Shown piece after piece: positions 24,435-36,074 of a stretch of DNA of 64,000 nucleotides (the first letter of the stretch is position 1; each line of letters opens with the position of its first letter). The stretch lies in assembly GCA_951230915.1 (NCBI GenBank), contig OX579633.1, positions 1,116,001 through 1,180,000 on the forward strand, given 5' to 3'. The position numbers and the translations under genes were made by a program. The notes under the pieces were generated by a model. The model had not been told where the DNA came from. It ran no database searches and saw only the letters and a list, made by a program, of their open reading frames with translations. The stretch comes from Antitrichia curtipendula (taxonomy: Eukaryota > Streptophyta > Bryopsida > Hypnales > Leucodontaceae).

Positions 24435-25228
24435 AATCCGGAATAATTAGGATCTCAAGAAACGTACGACAGTATACACATAACATTATTCACCTTCCCT
24501 GGGGACTTCCCTTTTGCTCCCCGCAACATCAAGAGTCCCCAGCGACTGCCATTGGGGAACTGTTGTTATATCTGACAGAATACAAGAAAATACTGTGAGC
24601 CCAGCCAATCCAACTCATTGGATTTAAACTAAATTCTCCCCCCAGGTATCCAGGGGGGATTATACCTCATGTCAGAGGATCATGCTGAGCCCAGTTAACA
24701 ATGTGCCGGGCACCTGGGTTTGAACTATTTGTCTAACATGACGGTGATCCAACTTACGGTACGCAACACTCGCCAATGGTCAGAAGACCCAGGATCTCGC
24801 ACTGGTCATAGCGGACCTCACACTCTCAGATTCGCACTTTGTTATTCAGTCAAAGGGGAATCGATTCGTACGCTTAGTCGCTTACCATTTAGGATTTGCA
24901 TGGAATATGTTTTATATGGTGAGGCCTGGGGCTAGACCGTAGAAAGTAGTAAATCAGGGAAAGCCATAGCTGGCAGATGCCGCCAGGTGTCTACACTAGT
25001 TATATTCGAATGCAATGGAGGAATTGCTTTCTATTTTCACGATCAAGAGGCTTGACTAGAATACTTGTTAGATCCCAGACACAATAGTCTCTCGCACATG
25101 CGGCTCCGGAGCCGTCTGGAGCCAATGAAGTGGATGAAACTCGTTCGGAGATGCCGCAGCAGCCGGCTCCGCTCAAAGCTCCCAGAAAATCAGAGCCGGC
25201 ATCAGCCAAGTCGAAGCGAAGAGAGAAA
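24435..25228. other. Intergenic sequence with one exon-like stretch
   Basis: Most of this holds nothing I can identify. At about 25083-25228 the + strand has an open, Pro/Lys/Ser-rich frame (QQPAPLKAPRKSEPASAKSK) ending in AAAG|GTAAC, a possible donor site. It could be an exon of a gene interrupted by the Harbinger element, or part of that element's leader. Confidence 0.35.
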
Positions 25229-25510
25229 GGTAACACTGTTCACGTGCGGGGTTCACCCCTGGTAAGTTTGCGACTACAAAGCAGGGACGCCGGAGACTCA
25301 CTCCAGGGACTGCGAGGGCTTCTATCCAGGGACTCCAGGGACTGCAAGGGCTTCTCTCCAGGGCTTCTCTCCAGGGCTGCGAGGCTTCACTCCAGGGACT
25401 CTCTAGAGACAGCGAGTCTTCACGGAGAGCACTGAGGTTTAGGGCAACTTCTGAGTTTAGTTTAGTATTAGTTTTGAATTTTTTTTTGAACTCTTTCTCC
25501 AAAGATTTGG

Positions 25511-26356
25511 ATGACCAACCCGGGCTTCTTGGCAAACATGATACTTGAGAATGAGGAAAGTGAGGAATATTTGTCAGAGGGGGAGTTTGAGGGGGACAGT
25601 TCTGAGGACTCTATAGACACTCCAACGGAAGTGCCACCAAACGCTACTGCCACTCCATCCTCGGCATTACCCACGAGTGCTCCAATTTCCACACATCGTG
25701 AATGGGGTAATGCCGAGACACAATACTTGTTGGACATGTTGAGGGAGTACATTGTGGAGTTGGGACGGCAGTCTTTCCGGGCCAAAGATTGGGCTACAAT
25801 GCGTACCCGTTTGGTTGCTCAGTTCCCGTTGGAGGCAAGTCGTCAAGGGGTGCATCTGAAGGACAAGTGGACCAAAATGCGACAGCATTACTACCGTCAC
25901 AAGAAGATGTACAATGTCTCTGGGGACAACTCTGGGCTTGCTAGGTGGACATGGTATAATGCCATGGATGCTATGTTGAGTGAGACGGCAAAGGCCAATG
26001 GTGTTCCTGGCGCAAATGATCAAGGGGCACCTGTCATGGGCACTGAGCCTACCCAAGAGGACATTGACGTCAACAATGCAGCAATTCGTGCCAGTAATTT
26101 ACCAGGAGTTCGAGGAGCACCCGTAAAACGTCGGAAGCTCAACATTGAGATGGCGAGTGTATTGGATCGCTTCACCGAATCGTCAGCTCGTATTGAGCAA
26201 ATGAAGATGGAGACTGCGATTCAGCTTCAAAGAGACAACAAGAAGTTCGAATTGGATGTTCTGCAGGCAACACAAGCTTCTCAGGAGCGTGTAGCTGCTT
26301 TATTTGCAGATGTCATTCATAGTCAGAGAGCAGGAAAGGATCATGTACAAGAGTAA
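25511..26356 (+). CDS. Myb/SANT-like DNA-binding protein of a Harbinger element
   Basis: 281 codons. After an acidic N-terminus (EESEEYLSEGEFEGD) and a Thr/Pro-rich linker, residues about 57-140 form a trihelix/Myb-SANT-like domain: W in HREWGNAETQYLLDML, then RQSFRAKDWATM, then LKDKWTKMRQHYYRHKKM. A basic KRRKL patch near 200 may be a nuclear signal, and the C-terminus is a helical coiled-coil-like region. In PIF/Harbinger elements such a protein binds the element and helps the transposase enter the nucleus. The frame is intact, unlike its transposase partner. The listed start is an ATG (MTNPGFL). Confidence 0.8.
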   Translation: MTNPGFLANMILENEESEEYLSEGEFEGDSSEDSIDTPTEVPPNATATPSSALPTSAPISTHREWGNAETQYLLDMLREYIVELGRQSFRAKDWATMRTRLVAQFPLEASRQGVHLKDKWTKMRQHYYRHKKMYNVSGDNSGLARWTWYNAMDAMLSETAKANGVPGANDQGAPVMGTEPTQEDIDVNNAAIRASNLPGVRGAPVKRRKLNIEMASVLDRFTESSARIEQMKMETAIQLQRDNKKFELDVLQATQASQERVAALFADVIHSQRAGKDHVQE

Positions 26357-26898
26357 AAAAATTATATGGACTTCTAAATATGCAATAAAAAAAATATATA
26401 TTTTTGTTGCAATTCTTGGTATTTTTTTATATTCCATAGTGTACATGTTCATTTATAACCAACATTACATTTCTCATTTCAACAATTCATTTACAAGTGT
26501 CATTGAAATTGTTGTTGTATAAATTTCTTTCACTTACTTTCATAATCATAACACCTTTCTGATTAAACATTATAATCTTTCAATCCATTGGTGATGCAGT
26601 TGTGCTATTTTTTTCTGTGTGATTTCTAACATGCCTAGTTTGCAGACCTTTATATAGATGAGGTTCAATCCAATGAATTGTAAGAGCAAAATAATTTTCT
26701 TCAAATTGAATGAACTAAAAAATTTCAAAAACCATAATCAATTAGAAAGAGAGGAACCATGAAAGCTATGAAATATGTGTACTCCATAAAATAAAAAAAT
26801 AGTACAATCACACAGAACGATGAAATCATATAAAAAAAAAGAAGAACAATGAACTGAAATTCAAAAAATACAAAAATACTATAAACATAAAAAAATAC

Positions 26899-28212
26899 CT
26901 ACATACTAGGGTTGCTTGCTAACCAAGCTCCGTATAAAGCCCTACGCATACATTCCCCAGCAAGTTTTGCGCCATCTCCATCATTCGGCAAACGTTGTGC
27001 TCCACGATGTCGGCCAGCATATGGGTCCGCTCTTTGTCCAAGAATCTCTGGTGCAGGAAGTCTTTCACCATGCAGCTCGCAATAGTTATGTAGCACGCAG
27101 CAAGCAATTGTGACAGTCCCGCACTTGTCAACGTTGCCACCAAAGCTCTTTAGAATCCTCCACTGATTCTTTAGAGCGCCAAATGCATGCTCGATGACAA
27201 CCCTCCCTGAATTGATAGAAGCATCGAACCTCTTCTGATCACGAAATGCCGGGTTCGCTGGCTTGTAATTCTTCAGAAGATAAGGGCGGCTTGGGTATGC
27301 CGTATCTCCAATCAAGTATGGTTGTACTTGTACACCTCTGACCACAATAGTAGGATTTGATAAAATCCGACGTACATGCAAATCTTCGTACAAAGAGGAC
27401 CAACGGAATTGCCCTGCATCGTGGACCCCACCTGGCTGCCCTGCACAAACATTCCAAAAGATTCTATCCATATCGCAAACCCCCTGCAATACAACACTGT
27501 GGAACTTCTTTCTATTAAAGAAATCTGCAGCGACGGGTGTGATGTGGCTACTTGGGCGTCGAGAAAGAGGAATGTGGGTCCCGTCTATGGCTCCACAAAT
27601 GTTTGGCAATCCCGTAGAATTTCTGAATCTCTCCATGATGTCAAACAGTCTCTCCCCAGTCGGAGTGTGAATGTATGTAGTAAAAAGACCTTGGTTTCGA
27701 CTACTGAATACTCTACAAACTCTATCCGTATACTTACGAATTGTAGATGCACCACATCCATACTAGTCATTCATCTTTTCACATGAATGACCACAAGCTA
27801 ATCGATAAATTACCAATTTCACCTGTTTGCGAATTGGTATGGGGGCCCGAACAAAATAAGGCACACGAGATTGTAAAAATGGGGTCAACTCTAATACCAA
27901 TTGTTCAAACGCCAAAAACGACATCCGAAATGTATCAAAATATTTTTTATCGAGCATGTCATGGGACGTATGCCAAACATCGTCTTCTACGACATCGTGG
28001 TACACATATTGACGAGGCTCAACCCACCAAAAACGTCCATCAAAGCGTTGGAGCTATGCCGCAACAACTACGAACGGCAACGCTGCTGCACCTGCAGACA
28101 ATTCTAGAAGATCTACCGATGGCGGAAGACGCCTTCGTTGAGGTACAACTGCCAGAAAAATGAAAAAGAAAGCTAGAAGAAGTAAATTTGCTTCATCTTC
28201 ATCCAGTGCCAT
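26899..28212 (-). pseudogene. PIF/Harbinger DDE transposase with two nonsense codons
   Basis: A single reading frame runs from the ATG at 28212 to 26899. An N-terminal helical part (SFLAFEQLVLELTPFLQ, CGHSCEKMND) is followed by YGCGASTIRKY (helix-turn-helix) and the DDE nuclease: GAIDGTHIP (first D), GDTAYPSRPYLL (second D) and RVVIEHAFGALKNQWRIL (the E). It is interrupted by in-frame TAG at 28054-28056 and at 27763-27765. The catalytic part downstream of the second stop (27762-26899) is fully open and keeps all three acidic residues. One or both stops could instead lie in introns, but no good GT-AG pair is obvious. Confidence 0.8.
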
Positions 28213-28884
28213 GGTTCACTACATACACAAACTACTAGAGAAACCGCTTGAAAAACAAGTAAGGTTCTCCCATATTTAAACTTTCCAGAGAGACTCAAAA
28301 AAACTCCAAGGCGGTGTGAAAACAACCATTATTAAATATCCGTATTATTAGTTTGTAGGATTATTTAAAATAAAAATTAATATTATATATGACAATGACA
28401 AGGGGTGAAGGTTAGTGACGCATGCATTATTAGAGAAATTATTAGTCATGGCCATAAATTCCCACCTAAATTCGGACATTAGTCAACAAATTCCGAATTA
28501 TTAAGCATGGCCATTAATACTTATCTAAACCGCTAGCATTATTGTAAGACTTTAGAATTATTGAGCGTTCCATTAAGACTTACTAAACCATTAGCATTAT
28601 TGAAAGCCTTGAATTATTGGACTCACCTAAACCACCACCATTAATTGCCTTTGTCCTTAGTTTTAAAACAAAAGAGAATAAAAAAAAGGGGAGTTACCAT
28701 GCCCTGGAGGCATGGCATCAGGCTTTGCAAAGCCTCTTGTGCGTTGCAGGTTGCGGTGCCACTGCTTTGCCGCATCTACCTCGGGGAATTCCCGAAAGTA
28801 CCCCCTCCCAGCTCGCCACCTGTCCTGGCCAGATTCTCATCCCCAGCAGCCGGCACTGCTGGGTGCCGCATGTGCGAGGGACTA

Positions 28885-29025
28885 ATGTTGCACCACCTTG
28901 AGCTTGCCCAAGGTTCAAGAAGAAGCAGAGTATCACTCGGCACTCCTAATTTCACTGACAGTAGTCTGAGCGACTATGCAAAATCCTGCATATTAAGTGT
29001 TTAGGAGATGGAGGTTGTAGCGAGC
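28885..29025 (+). pseudogene. Kinase C' pseudogene, fragment 1 (N-terminus)
   Basis: Starting at the ATG at 28885 the frame gives HHLELAQGSRRSRVSLGTPNF, the N-terminus of kinase C (58413 on minus), then diverges with frameshifts but keeps the nucleotide match GGTTGTAGCGAGC up to 29025. The match to paralogue C resumes after the TTAA element at 30605. Confidence 0.85.
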
Positions 29026-30604
29026 TTAACCCCTAAATGCCCAAGGCTTGTTTTGAGCATCTTGACATTTGCTCTAAATTGAACAAAAAGACAACATTTT
29101 GATAAGTTGTATCTATTTTTTTTGAATTGTACCCATACAAATTCAAATTAGACATGTTAGAGATCTCGTAAGAAAAGAAAATATAAAAATATCACATATG
29201 GAGTGAAAGATTATAATGTTTGACCATGAGGGTGTTAAAACTACAAAAGTGATGTGAAGTTTTTCAATCCTCTTTTCACAATTCAAATCTAAAAAGTTGG
29301 TGACCAAAAAATATGAAGTTAAAGGGACTAACATGTATAACCCCATTCACTTTATGTTTTTTTAACCCCTAAAGGACCATTGTCCCCTCGGGGGACAAAT
29401 GGGTTTTTGGGCAGGTACCTACGAGCTGAAATTTTCTTCTGATTTTTTGAAATTTTTTTTGACGTAGAAAATCTGATTAGCTTTATGGGAATATAATTTT
29501 TTTCACAATCGGTGCCCAGGAAAAAAAGTTATACCCAAATAAGCTCAAAATAGGGGTCGAGGGGCAGCAAAAAAAATTTGCAATTTTTTTTTTTTTTTTT
29601 TCTAATTTTTTTTCTTACAGATTATATTTTTGTCTATCTGAAAAGCTTTTATTCATTTCATTTGGATTTTTTATGAGAATGTTATGGACAAGCTTGTTTT
29701 CAGGCACTTAGAGCATCTTCTTGAAAAAATAACTTGTAGGATTCATTTCTGAATGTAATTTTTATAATTTTTCAAAAAAAAAAGTTCCACAAGGTTTAGT
29801 TTTTTTGCTAGAACAATCTCACCATTGGAATTAGTGCTTTTTAATTCCATATAAAAGATATTAATATTTTAGATTTTCTTTCTATCTTGTACCTACTTCT
29901 ATTTAACAATTTTTTTAATAATGAGAATTAAGTTTTTTGGATTTTTTTTTTTTCCCTAGACTCTCAACTCAATTCTCCACTATAAAGATTAAACGCTCAA
30001 AACTCTGTAGTGCAAAACATTTAAGTTAAAAATGTTCAAAGTCATAAAATCAAGTCCCGCAATGTGCTGAAAAACTTGTTTTTTTCACTTTAAACGCAGA
30101 TATCTTGCAATCTGTGCAGTCAAAAATTCTGAAATTTTTTCCATAAATTTTCATACTAGTTAGGTATAAGATCCTACGGTTAGATGTGAAAAAAACAAAA
30201 CAATTTTCAGTTTTTTTTACTCTTTGCTATAGAAATGGCAGTTTTGAGTGTTTTTTGGCAGAAAAATGGCCTTGGTCCTTTAGGGGTTAAAATCTCTTTT
30301 ACATTTTTTTTGAATGAATTTTGAATGTGATTTTTTCTCCAAGATCTAGTGTACTTAAGGCTCATTTTCAAGACCTCTCAACACCACGAGAAGTCAAGAT
30401 TGCAATGGGTACCCTTGCACAAAATCTTGAATAGGAAAATCACTATAATTTATTTTCAAGGTCGGATTTCTGATGCTAAAACTAGACTTCAAGAAGAACT
30501 TTTCAAAAATATAAAATACTAAAAATAGCAATTTGGGTAGGTTTTATTTAACTTCAATGTTTTGCAAACACCAGATTTAGGTGCCTTGGGCATTTAGGGG
30601 TTAA
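29026..30604. mobile_element. TTAA-bounded element, family 2, with nested family-1 copy
   Basis: The ends read TTAACCCCTAAATGCCCAAG and, at the other side, CTTGGGCATTTAGGGGTTAA, a near-perfect inverted repeat. Without its 929-bp nested insert it is about 650 bp and non-coding. Paralogue C has a single TTAA (58271-58274) exactly where this element sits in C', so the TTAA is the duplicated target. TTAA duplication with CCC...GGG ends is the piggyBac signature. Confidence 0.85.
29362..30290. mobile_element. Family-1 TTAA element nested in the family-2 element
   Basis: Left end TTAACCCCTAAAGGACCA, right end TGGTCCTTTAGGGGTTAA, 929 bp, non-coding. The degenerate family-2 copy at 19376-19950 is continuous across this position, which supports insertion after the host element was in place. 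It contains GTCCCCTCGGGGGAC near the left end, an internal palindrome also present in the copy at 36225-37148. Confidence 0.85.
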
Positions 30605-30773
30605 TGGCTCTCAGTTTGTGAGGCTGTCTCAAGAACTAGAAGAGTGCGGTTTTCCTAATTTAAGAGGGATGCAGGTGCAGCGCTTGAAAGATCTTTGTCT
30701 AGTTGCAAATCATTCTGAGGAACTTTTTCTAAGCGTTTCCAAGCACCAGTGGCTAAGAACAGTTATCACCTGT
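30605..30773 (+). pseudogene. Kinase C' pseudogene, fragment 2
   Basis: Reads on from fragment 1: sequence for SQFVRLSQELEE, then LRGMQVQRLKDLCLVANHSE and WLRTVITC, matching kinase C residues around 60-125 with small changes. It stops at the CTGT at 30770-30773, where the 20 kb element begins. Confidence 0.88.
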
Positions 30774-30800
30774 AAGGCCATATTCATTAAAACGAGACGA
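30774..30800 (+). repeat. Left terminal inverted repeat of the giant element
   Basis: Begins AAGGCCATATTC and ends ACGAGACGA. A second, shorter inverted relative (ATGAATATGCC) lies at 30883-30893. It differs from the right repeat by one C/T. Confidence 0.88.
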
Positions 30801-31607
30801 TTTGGAATCTCATTTTGTTCATGACCCTAAATTTAGTATGCAAAAGAGTTGATTAAATTGAGACAATTCAATAAACTGAGACATGAATATGCCAATAGAC
30901 TTATTAATTTAAGCATGTACATGAAATTGCTTACCAATTTTGGAGTATAGACAAATTTTGAGTAATGATTTTAAAATTTGAAGTCTAAAATCGTCAATGA
31001 GTAAATATTGAACTTTAAGATCAAAGCAAAAGCTTGTGGCATATGCTTAGGATTTAGGGTTTATAGAAGAATTCATCATACAATGTGGTAATGCATCTAC
31101 TCTTACAAACCCATAGTGATGAACACAAAAAATACAACTTACAAACTGGAGAATACACAATGCAATATATAAAATAATAAAACATATTAAAAATATATTA
31201 TAATGCACACCAATTACAACATTAAATTCTAAAATACCAAGAATAATAAATGAACATAATGGACTAAAATAATTTGCGGACTAAATCTAGTTCTTCTTTC
31301 CAACCCCTTTCTTTATCTTTTTTTTTGTAAACATATTTAAGAAAAACACCTCTACTACTACAAGTACTTCAGTTACATTTTTTTTCTTAAAATATAAGAA
31401 AATACACTACAAACTTCTAATCACTTCCCTAAGCCTACAGTCTATCCACCTTCACTCAGAAGATGCATTGTTGTCTTCTCCACACACATAAGCCTCCACA
31501 GATGCCTTGATTATAGCAATTTGATTTTTGGGAATTTTGATTCTTGGATCAGAAGTCCCTGTTCTCACAAGTGGCTTCCAAGCAGTCATGATACAGTCCG
31601 TGTGCGT

Positions 31608-34295
31608 TCAGCTCGGAGAAATTGCCTTATCCTTGCACCAAGAATTCCCTTGTTTTGTATCCCAACCTCCGTATGTATCCTCCATAACGTGTTGAAAAGA
31701 TGAAGCTGTCCAATATTGCAGCTCAATTGAATTGACATGCCCTGGATCTGGATTAGGATTAGTAAGTGCACGAGCAAGCCAAAATGGGCGAAGGTCACCA
31801 TCAGCAGGTCGCACTGCAACAAAATAACCCGCATACACATCACGGCCAACACGGAATGAAGGTGCTGGACGGTCACGCCTACGACCAACAAATGGTGCAT
31901 CTTCTGCAAATTCTTCACGCATTTGACCATCGTCAAGGTATTGGTCTTCCACTTCCTCAATGATTTGAGAATTTGGCCAAAATCCATCCCGCAATTTCTC
32001 ACGCATCACGAGGGGTGCGTTCAGAGCGATTCTGACACCTTCCCAGTATTTCCGCACTGGCTCATTCTTCCTTCGGAACTCTCCAGACAAGTCTTGATTA
32101 GCCATTGCACCCCACAATGCAATATATCCTTCTAAACCCTTGCAAACCTCATCAAAACAACGCATCTTCTGTGGAGCCAAAGGTGGAGGTGTACCCCTTG
32201 GCACTTTAGGACCTCCATCTGTTGTCTCCTTCCACAAGCGAATGCCTCCACCTTCCTTTGGCAGCCAATCCACATCAGTAAACAAGATCTTGTACTGCAT
32301 CAAGGGCCATCCACTAGAATCCTTGTAAAATTTGAATTGCTGCACTTGAGAATGGCCCAATAAAGAATCATCACCTGTATGCAAATACCCCTCTATGAAA
32401 CACTTGAAATCAGGAACCTCTTCAATGAGATGAGGAATCACAGGCTGTGTTTCGCAATCCATGAAAGACTTCATTAACCTTGGAAGTGTAGGGTAATCAT
32501 TTGTCTTCAATTTGCTACTCCATCGACCGAAGAGAGCATCAATGTCCTCATGAGTGTGTCCGACAATGAGGAAATTGATGTAAATCTCTCGAAAAATAGC
32601 TCTATAGACTAGAAGAGAGCAAAATGCAAAAACCCAGCGGTTCTTGTTGTCACCAGAAGCATTATCAAGTTGAAGAGTCAATGTTGGAGGAAGGGGTTTA
32701 GCTTCCACCAACTCATCTGGGGGTGACTCAAGAGAGTCCGTACAAGTTTGTGAGCCTAATAACAAAGCCTTTGTCAATTCAGAACGATCCCCTCCTGCAA
32801 AAAGTTCACGAGATGAATGCTTCAGTTGCACTTCCAAATCTCTTAACAATTTTGCAAGTGATCCTATGGTATGGTTGGAATCTGTGGGGAAGATGTCTAA
32901 GCCATAGTGTGCATATCGCACATCTCCATGCCCATGAGCAATCATGCCCGTAACTGCCACGGGCATCTTCATGAATGAATCGTTTCCTTTGCTCTTGTGA
33001 GAGAAATGGGGAGAAGCGGTTTTTGAGTGATCCATCTTATCATGGATAATGGTCAAAACTTTGTCAGGAAACATCTCTGACATTCCACGATTTCCATAAT
33101 ACAAATCCCTATGCGCCTTCTGTCCATCAAGGTGCGCCTTCAATTTATAGACCCACACTTGTTGAGCTCGTGAACCAGGAGTGCAAGCACTCTTCAGCTG
33201 CTTTAACCTATCACAATATCCGCAACGAGCAAAACTATCACCCCTAGCCTTTGGAGCAAACTCTGGAAAAGATTGATGTCGAATGTTGCTCAATCCACTA
33301 GCTGAAGTATGTTGCAATTGAAATGACGAATTCACATTGTTAATCTTCGGTAACTTGTCTTTCCAGTGAAATCCAGATGGTAAAACCATGGAGGGAACTT
33401 TCTCCCCAGAGTTAAGGGTCTTTGTTTTGTGCGGCATTGCGTTAGCTTCGTTGTCTACCAATAATCGAAGAGTGGCCATTGCTTGTAAAGTGTGGGTTCG
33501 AGGCTTCTTCATCCCCAGATTACCATGATGCTCTGGTTTGTCCTCCTTCTTGGCTTTCCCTTTGTATCTGTAAAAAGTAGCCCTTGATACTCCATGAATA
33601 TGGCACCAAGCCGTGGGACAAACTTCATGTTTTGACAAGGTGATCATATCCCTCCCATTTTGATCATGGTAGATTTGCCCGTGTACATCAAGCAAACGAG
33701 ACTTCCGAGTGTATACACCTCTGTCAACATACATTACGGACCGAATGGCTTCAATCTGCCCACGTGGAAATGGTTGTACACAATTCTTTGTGCAACACTC
33801 CTTGCTAGACACCTCAGCCACTGACTGCGGGGTGAGAAGGACATCTTTTCTCGGGAGGCTGTTTGGCTCCTTCCTCTCTCGCGAGCTTTCATAGGAACGA
33901 ACTCCAATTCGTTTTCGCCGCCCGGTCCCGTTCAGAGCGGATCTGTACAAATGCGTTTGCTCATGATCATACAAACTAGCACCATTCAAATAGACCCTTG
34001 AAATGGGCCACGAGTGCATTGACCACATCCACTCCGAAGGAACTTCTTCTTCGCATAAAGACTCTGCAATATGAATAGCGACGCGATCGTCACCAAGGGG
34101 CTCCCCGTTCATGTCGATGACAAGATCCGCATCTATGTTGTGACAAATCCCTTTAGCCACATCCACCGAGCTTTCATTTCTAAGGATGACACACTTTGTA
34201 TACCAAGAACCACGTGGTATTCCCTCGCAGGGTGCAACACCCTTGGGCAAAACTGGCACCGGAACTGTAAACTCGTTGACATCATGAGTATCCAT
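31608..34295 (-). CDS. Transposase-like protein of the giant element (DUF7869-like)
   Basis: 895 codons, uninterrupted. An AttCTTGCAG|G 3' splice site lies immediately before the ATG at 34295. A matching GTAAGT donor at 35531-35536 (minus sense) gives a 5'-UTR intron of 1240 bp. A helix-turn-helix-like stretch (HGVSRATFYRYKGK) is near residue 228 and a Cys motif (CGYCDRLKQLKSAC) near 355. LQLDNASGDNKNRWVF lies near 543 and VGHTHEDIDALFGRWS near 575. The D-N and GHTHxDID motifs are those I know from proteins annotated as DUF7869, an RNase H-like, transposase-related family in plants and animals. It is the best candidate for the enzyme that moves the element; no activity is shown. Confidence 0.75.
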   Translation of the reverse strand: MDTHDVNEFTVPVPVLPKGVAPCEGIPRGSWYTKCVILRNESSVDVAKGICHNIDADLVIDMNGEPLGDDRVAIHIAESLCEEEVPSEWMWSMHSWPISRVYLNGASLYDHEQTHLYRSALNGTGRRKRIGVRSYESSRERKEPNSLPRKDVLLTPQSVAEVSSKECCTKNCVQPFPRGQIEAIRSVMYVDRGVYTRKSRLLDVHGQIYHDQNGRDMITLSKHEVCPTAWCHIHGVSRATFYRYKGKAKKEDKPEHHGNLGMKKPRTHTLQAMATLRLLVDNEANAMPHKTKTLNSGEKVPSMVLPSGFHWKDKLPKINNVNSSFQLQHTSASGLSNIRHQSFPEFAPKARGDSFARCGYCDRLKQLKSACTPGSRAQQVWVYKLKAHLDGQKAHRDLYYGNRGMSEMFPDKVLTIIHDKMDHSKTASPHFSHKSKGNDSFMKMPVAVTGMIAHGHGDVRYAHYGLDIFPTDSNHTIGSLAKLLRDLEVQLKHSSRELFAGGDRSELTKALLLGSQTCTDSLESPPDELVEAKPLPPTLTLQLDNASGDNKNRWVFAFCSLLVYRAIFREIYINFLIVGHTHEDIDALFGRWSSKLKTNDYPTLPRLMKSFMDCETQPVIPHLIEEVPDFKCFIEGYLHTGDDSLLGHSQVQQFKFYKDSSGWPLMQYKILFTDVDWLPKEGGGIRLWKETTDGGPKVPRGTPPPLAPQKMRCFDEVCKGLEGYIALWGAMANQDLSGEFRRKNEPVRKYWEGVRIALNAPLVMREKLRDGFWPNSQIIEEVEDQYLDDGQMREEFAEDAPFVGRRRDRPAPSFRVGRDVYAGYFVAVRPADGDLRPFWLARALTNPNPDPGHVNSIELQYWTASSFQHVMEDTYGGWDTKQGNSWCKDKAISPS

Positions 34296-34296
34296 C

Positions 34297-35536
34297 CTGC
34301 AAGAAATGTAACTGACATTAGTATATAATGGAAGATCACATCCACGAGTCCAGGATACACCATATATGATATTCTATAAAATCATTGCCAAATTATCTTC
34401 GAGCCGAAGATATGATTTTATACAAATCAAAATACAATGATATGAAGTGTCTCACTAGGGAGAGACGAATACAAGGTGAGTGTCCTCACTATCCAGAACC
34501 CATGAAATCCACAAATCCTAAGTAAGCTACTAATAAATAATTATTATATAAAAATCATTCAAATAACCCATCACACAGACAAGTCAGTAAAATATTAAAG
34601 CTTGTAAATTTACCATCTAATCAAACATAAACATCTAGAGAACAAGAGATATGATTTGATTGAAAGGTCTATGCCTGAAATACAATCGCCAAAGACGAAA
34701 TCCAACCACCTTACAAATACTCAAAGTTAATGAGAAGGATCATTTTATCCTCGACCCGAAGAAAACTAATATGTCAATAATTGTCAAAGAGAATTACATC
34801 CGTATTTCATACTAGACTATAAACCAAACACGCAACTAATACATTAAAAATATATTATCTTCGATACGAAGATAATTGCTTACAGAACATTTACTACTGA
34901 AATCCACTATAAATTCTAACTTAAATCATCCGGAAATCTTATCCGCCCGAAAACTTATCTTCGATCCGAAGATAATAATCAGAATACAAACATGATGAGA
35001 ACAGTTCCATGACTGAAAACGAAGAATAAACCGGTGTATATTCACTGCCGGAATAGTCTATCCAGAAATGAGTATCTACTATATTATTTATCTTCGCCCC
35101 GAAGATAATTGCAAAATAATCCAGCAAGTACATTTTGGTCTCATCAAGTTTTACATTATCTTAATCATCATAATGTACATTATCATAAGCTAATGACACT
35201 TATCTTCGACTCGAAGATAAATAGTATAGGGGTTGGTGTTCAAGATTATCCTCGAGCCGAGGATAAATATGATCATTCCGGTATGGTACTGACGATGTCT
35301 CCGGGTTTTCCGGCGTAGAAGTAGGGAAGTTCAAACCACGTTAAATTCTACAGTGACCTTGGAATCTATGTCGTCCGAATGCTTACTGCTCAAGACTATC
35401 ACTTGTAGGTGACGGATGGAGAACAGAACACTGTACCTTGTACAACAACACGGTTTAAAATCAAACAGGTCTCAGTGAATGACACCAAACACAGACACTT
35501 TGACAAGAAATAATGAAAAAAGAACCTGGAACTTAC
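34297..35536 (-). other. 5'-UTR intron of the transposase-like gene, rich in palindromes
   Basis: Donor GTAAGT (rc of 35531-35536) and acceptor TTGCAG (rc of 34297-34302). It contains palindromes at 34393-34412, 34745-34765 (weak), 34855-34875, 34955-34975, 35088-35108, 35200-35220 and 35246-35266. The 5' exon would lie above 35537 in a GC-richer stretch with the likely promoter. Confidence 0.55.
34393..35266. repeat. Seven dispersed 21-bp palindromes (TTATCTTCG arm type)
   Basis: Arms TTATCTTCG and CGAAGATAA around variable centres (ATA, ATC, CCC, ACT, AGC). The copies at 34855, 34955, 35088, 35200 and 35246 are perfect in both 9-base arms; 35246 uses the TTATCCTCG arm. Spacing is irregular. 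Confidence 0.9.
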
Positions 35537-36074
35537 GAGAACTCAAGCGATACTAAGCCGCGAGCGAACTACTAACTTCGCAAAGACAAAATGAAATGAA
35601 AATCCAGTCATTCAGAGGCCGCGCCGTAACAATGCATGCAGGAGGCAAAGGAGGAAGGAAAGACTGGAAAGCAAGAAAATGAGACGATATGGGGAGCTCA
35701 TGAGAGAGAGACGATGAAGGAAGTGGCGGGATGGCAAAGTAGGAAATTTGAACGATCATAAATTTCAGGAACTAGGGGAGGAGTATCTCCCTGCTTTTTG
35801 GGCGTTGACATTCCTACTTTGCAACTGGTGCTAACGAGGTGGAATGGAATCCAAGGTTCCACCAACATTTATTTTTATAAATAGGCGGAATTTTAAAAGC
35901 CGAGTTAATGACAGCCGATTCTTGTCAGGAAATGAAGACTTTACAGAAATACAGCCACATGTCATATGTCACGGAAAGTGAGATTTTCTTGGATTGGAAT
36001 CTCAGATTCAAGAGATCCTTTATTTTGGAATTTGATTTCCGTGAAATATTTTTAAAAGTTATTGATAAAACTGT
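35537..36074. other. Probable 5' exon/promoter side of the transposase-like gene
   Basis: No long conserved frame. The minus strand from about 35700 down to 35537 is GC-richer and ends in a good donor site, consistent with an untranslated first exon. Confidence 0.4.

Larger units (their letters stand above)
25229..28300. mobile_element. PIF/Harbinger-type DNA transposon (boundaries not resolved)
   Basis: A Myb/SANT-like gene on plus and a DDE_Tnp_4-type transposase on minus point towards each other, the standard two-gene make-up of PIF/Harbinger elements. Between 25295 and 25430 there are repeated CCAGGGACT and GGCTTCTCTCCAGGG units. I could not identify matching terminal inverted repeats or the expected 3-bp duplication, so the ends given are approximate. 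Confidence 0.7.

Noticed and set aside
24640..24730. tRNA-like GGGTTTGAAC segment
   Set aside because: No matching acceptor or anticodon stems could be built around it.
31586..32002. Second minus-strand frame overlapping the transposase-like gene
   Set aside because: It is a shadow of the 895-codon frame in another phase.
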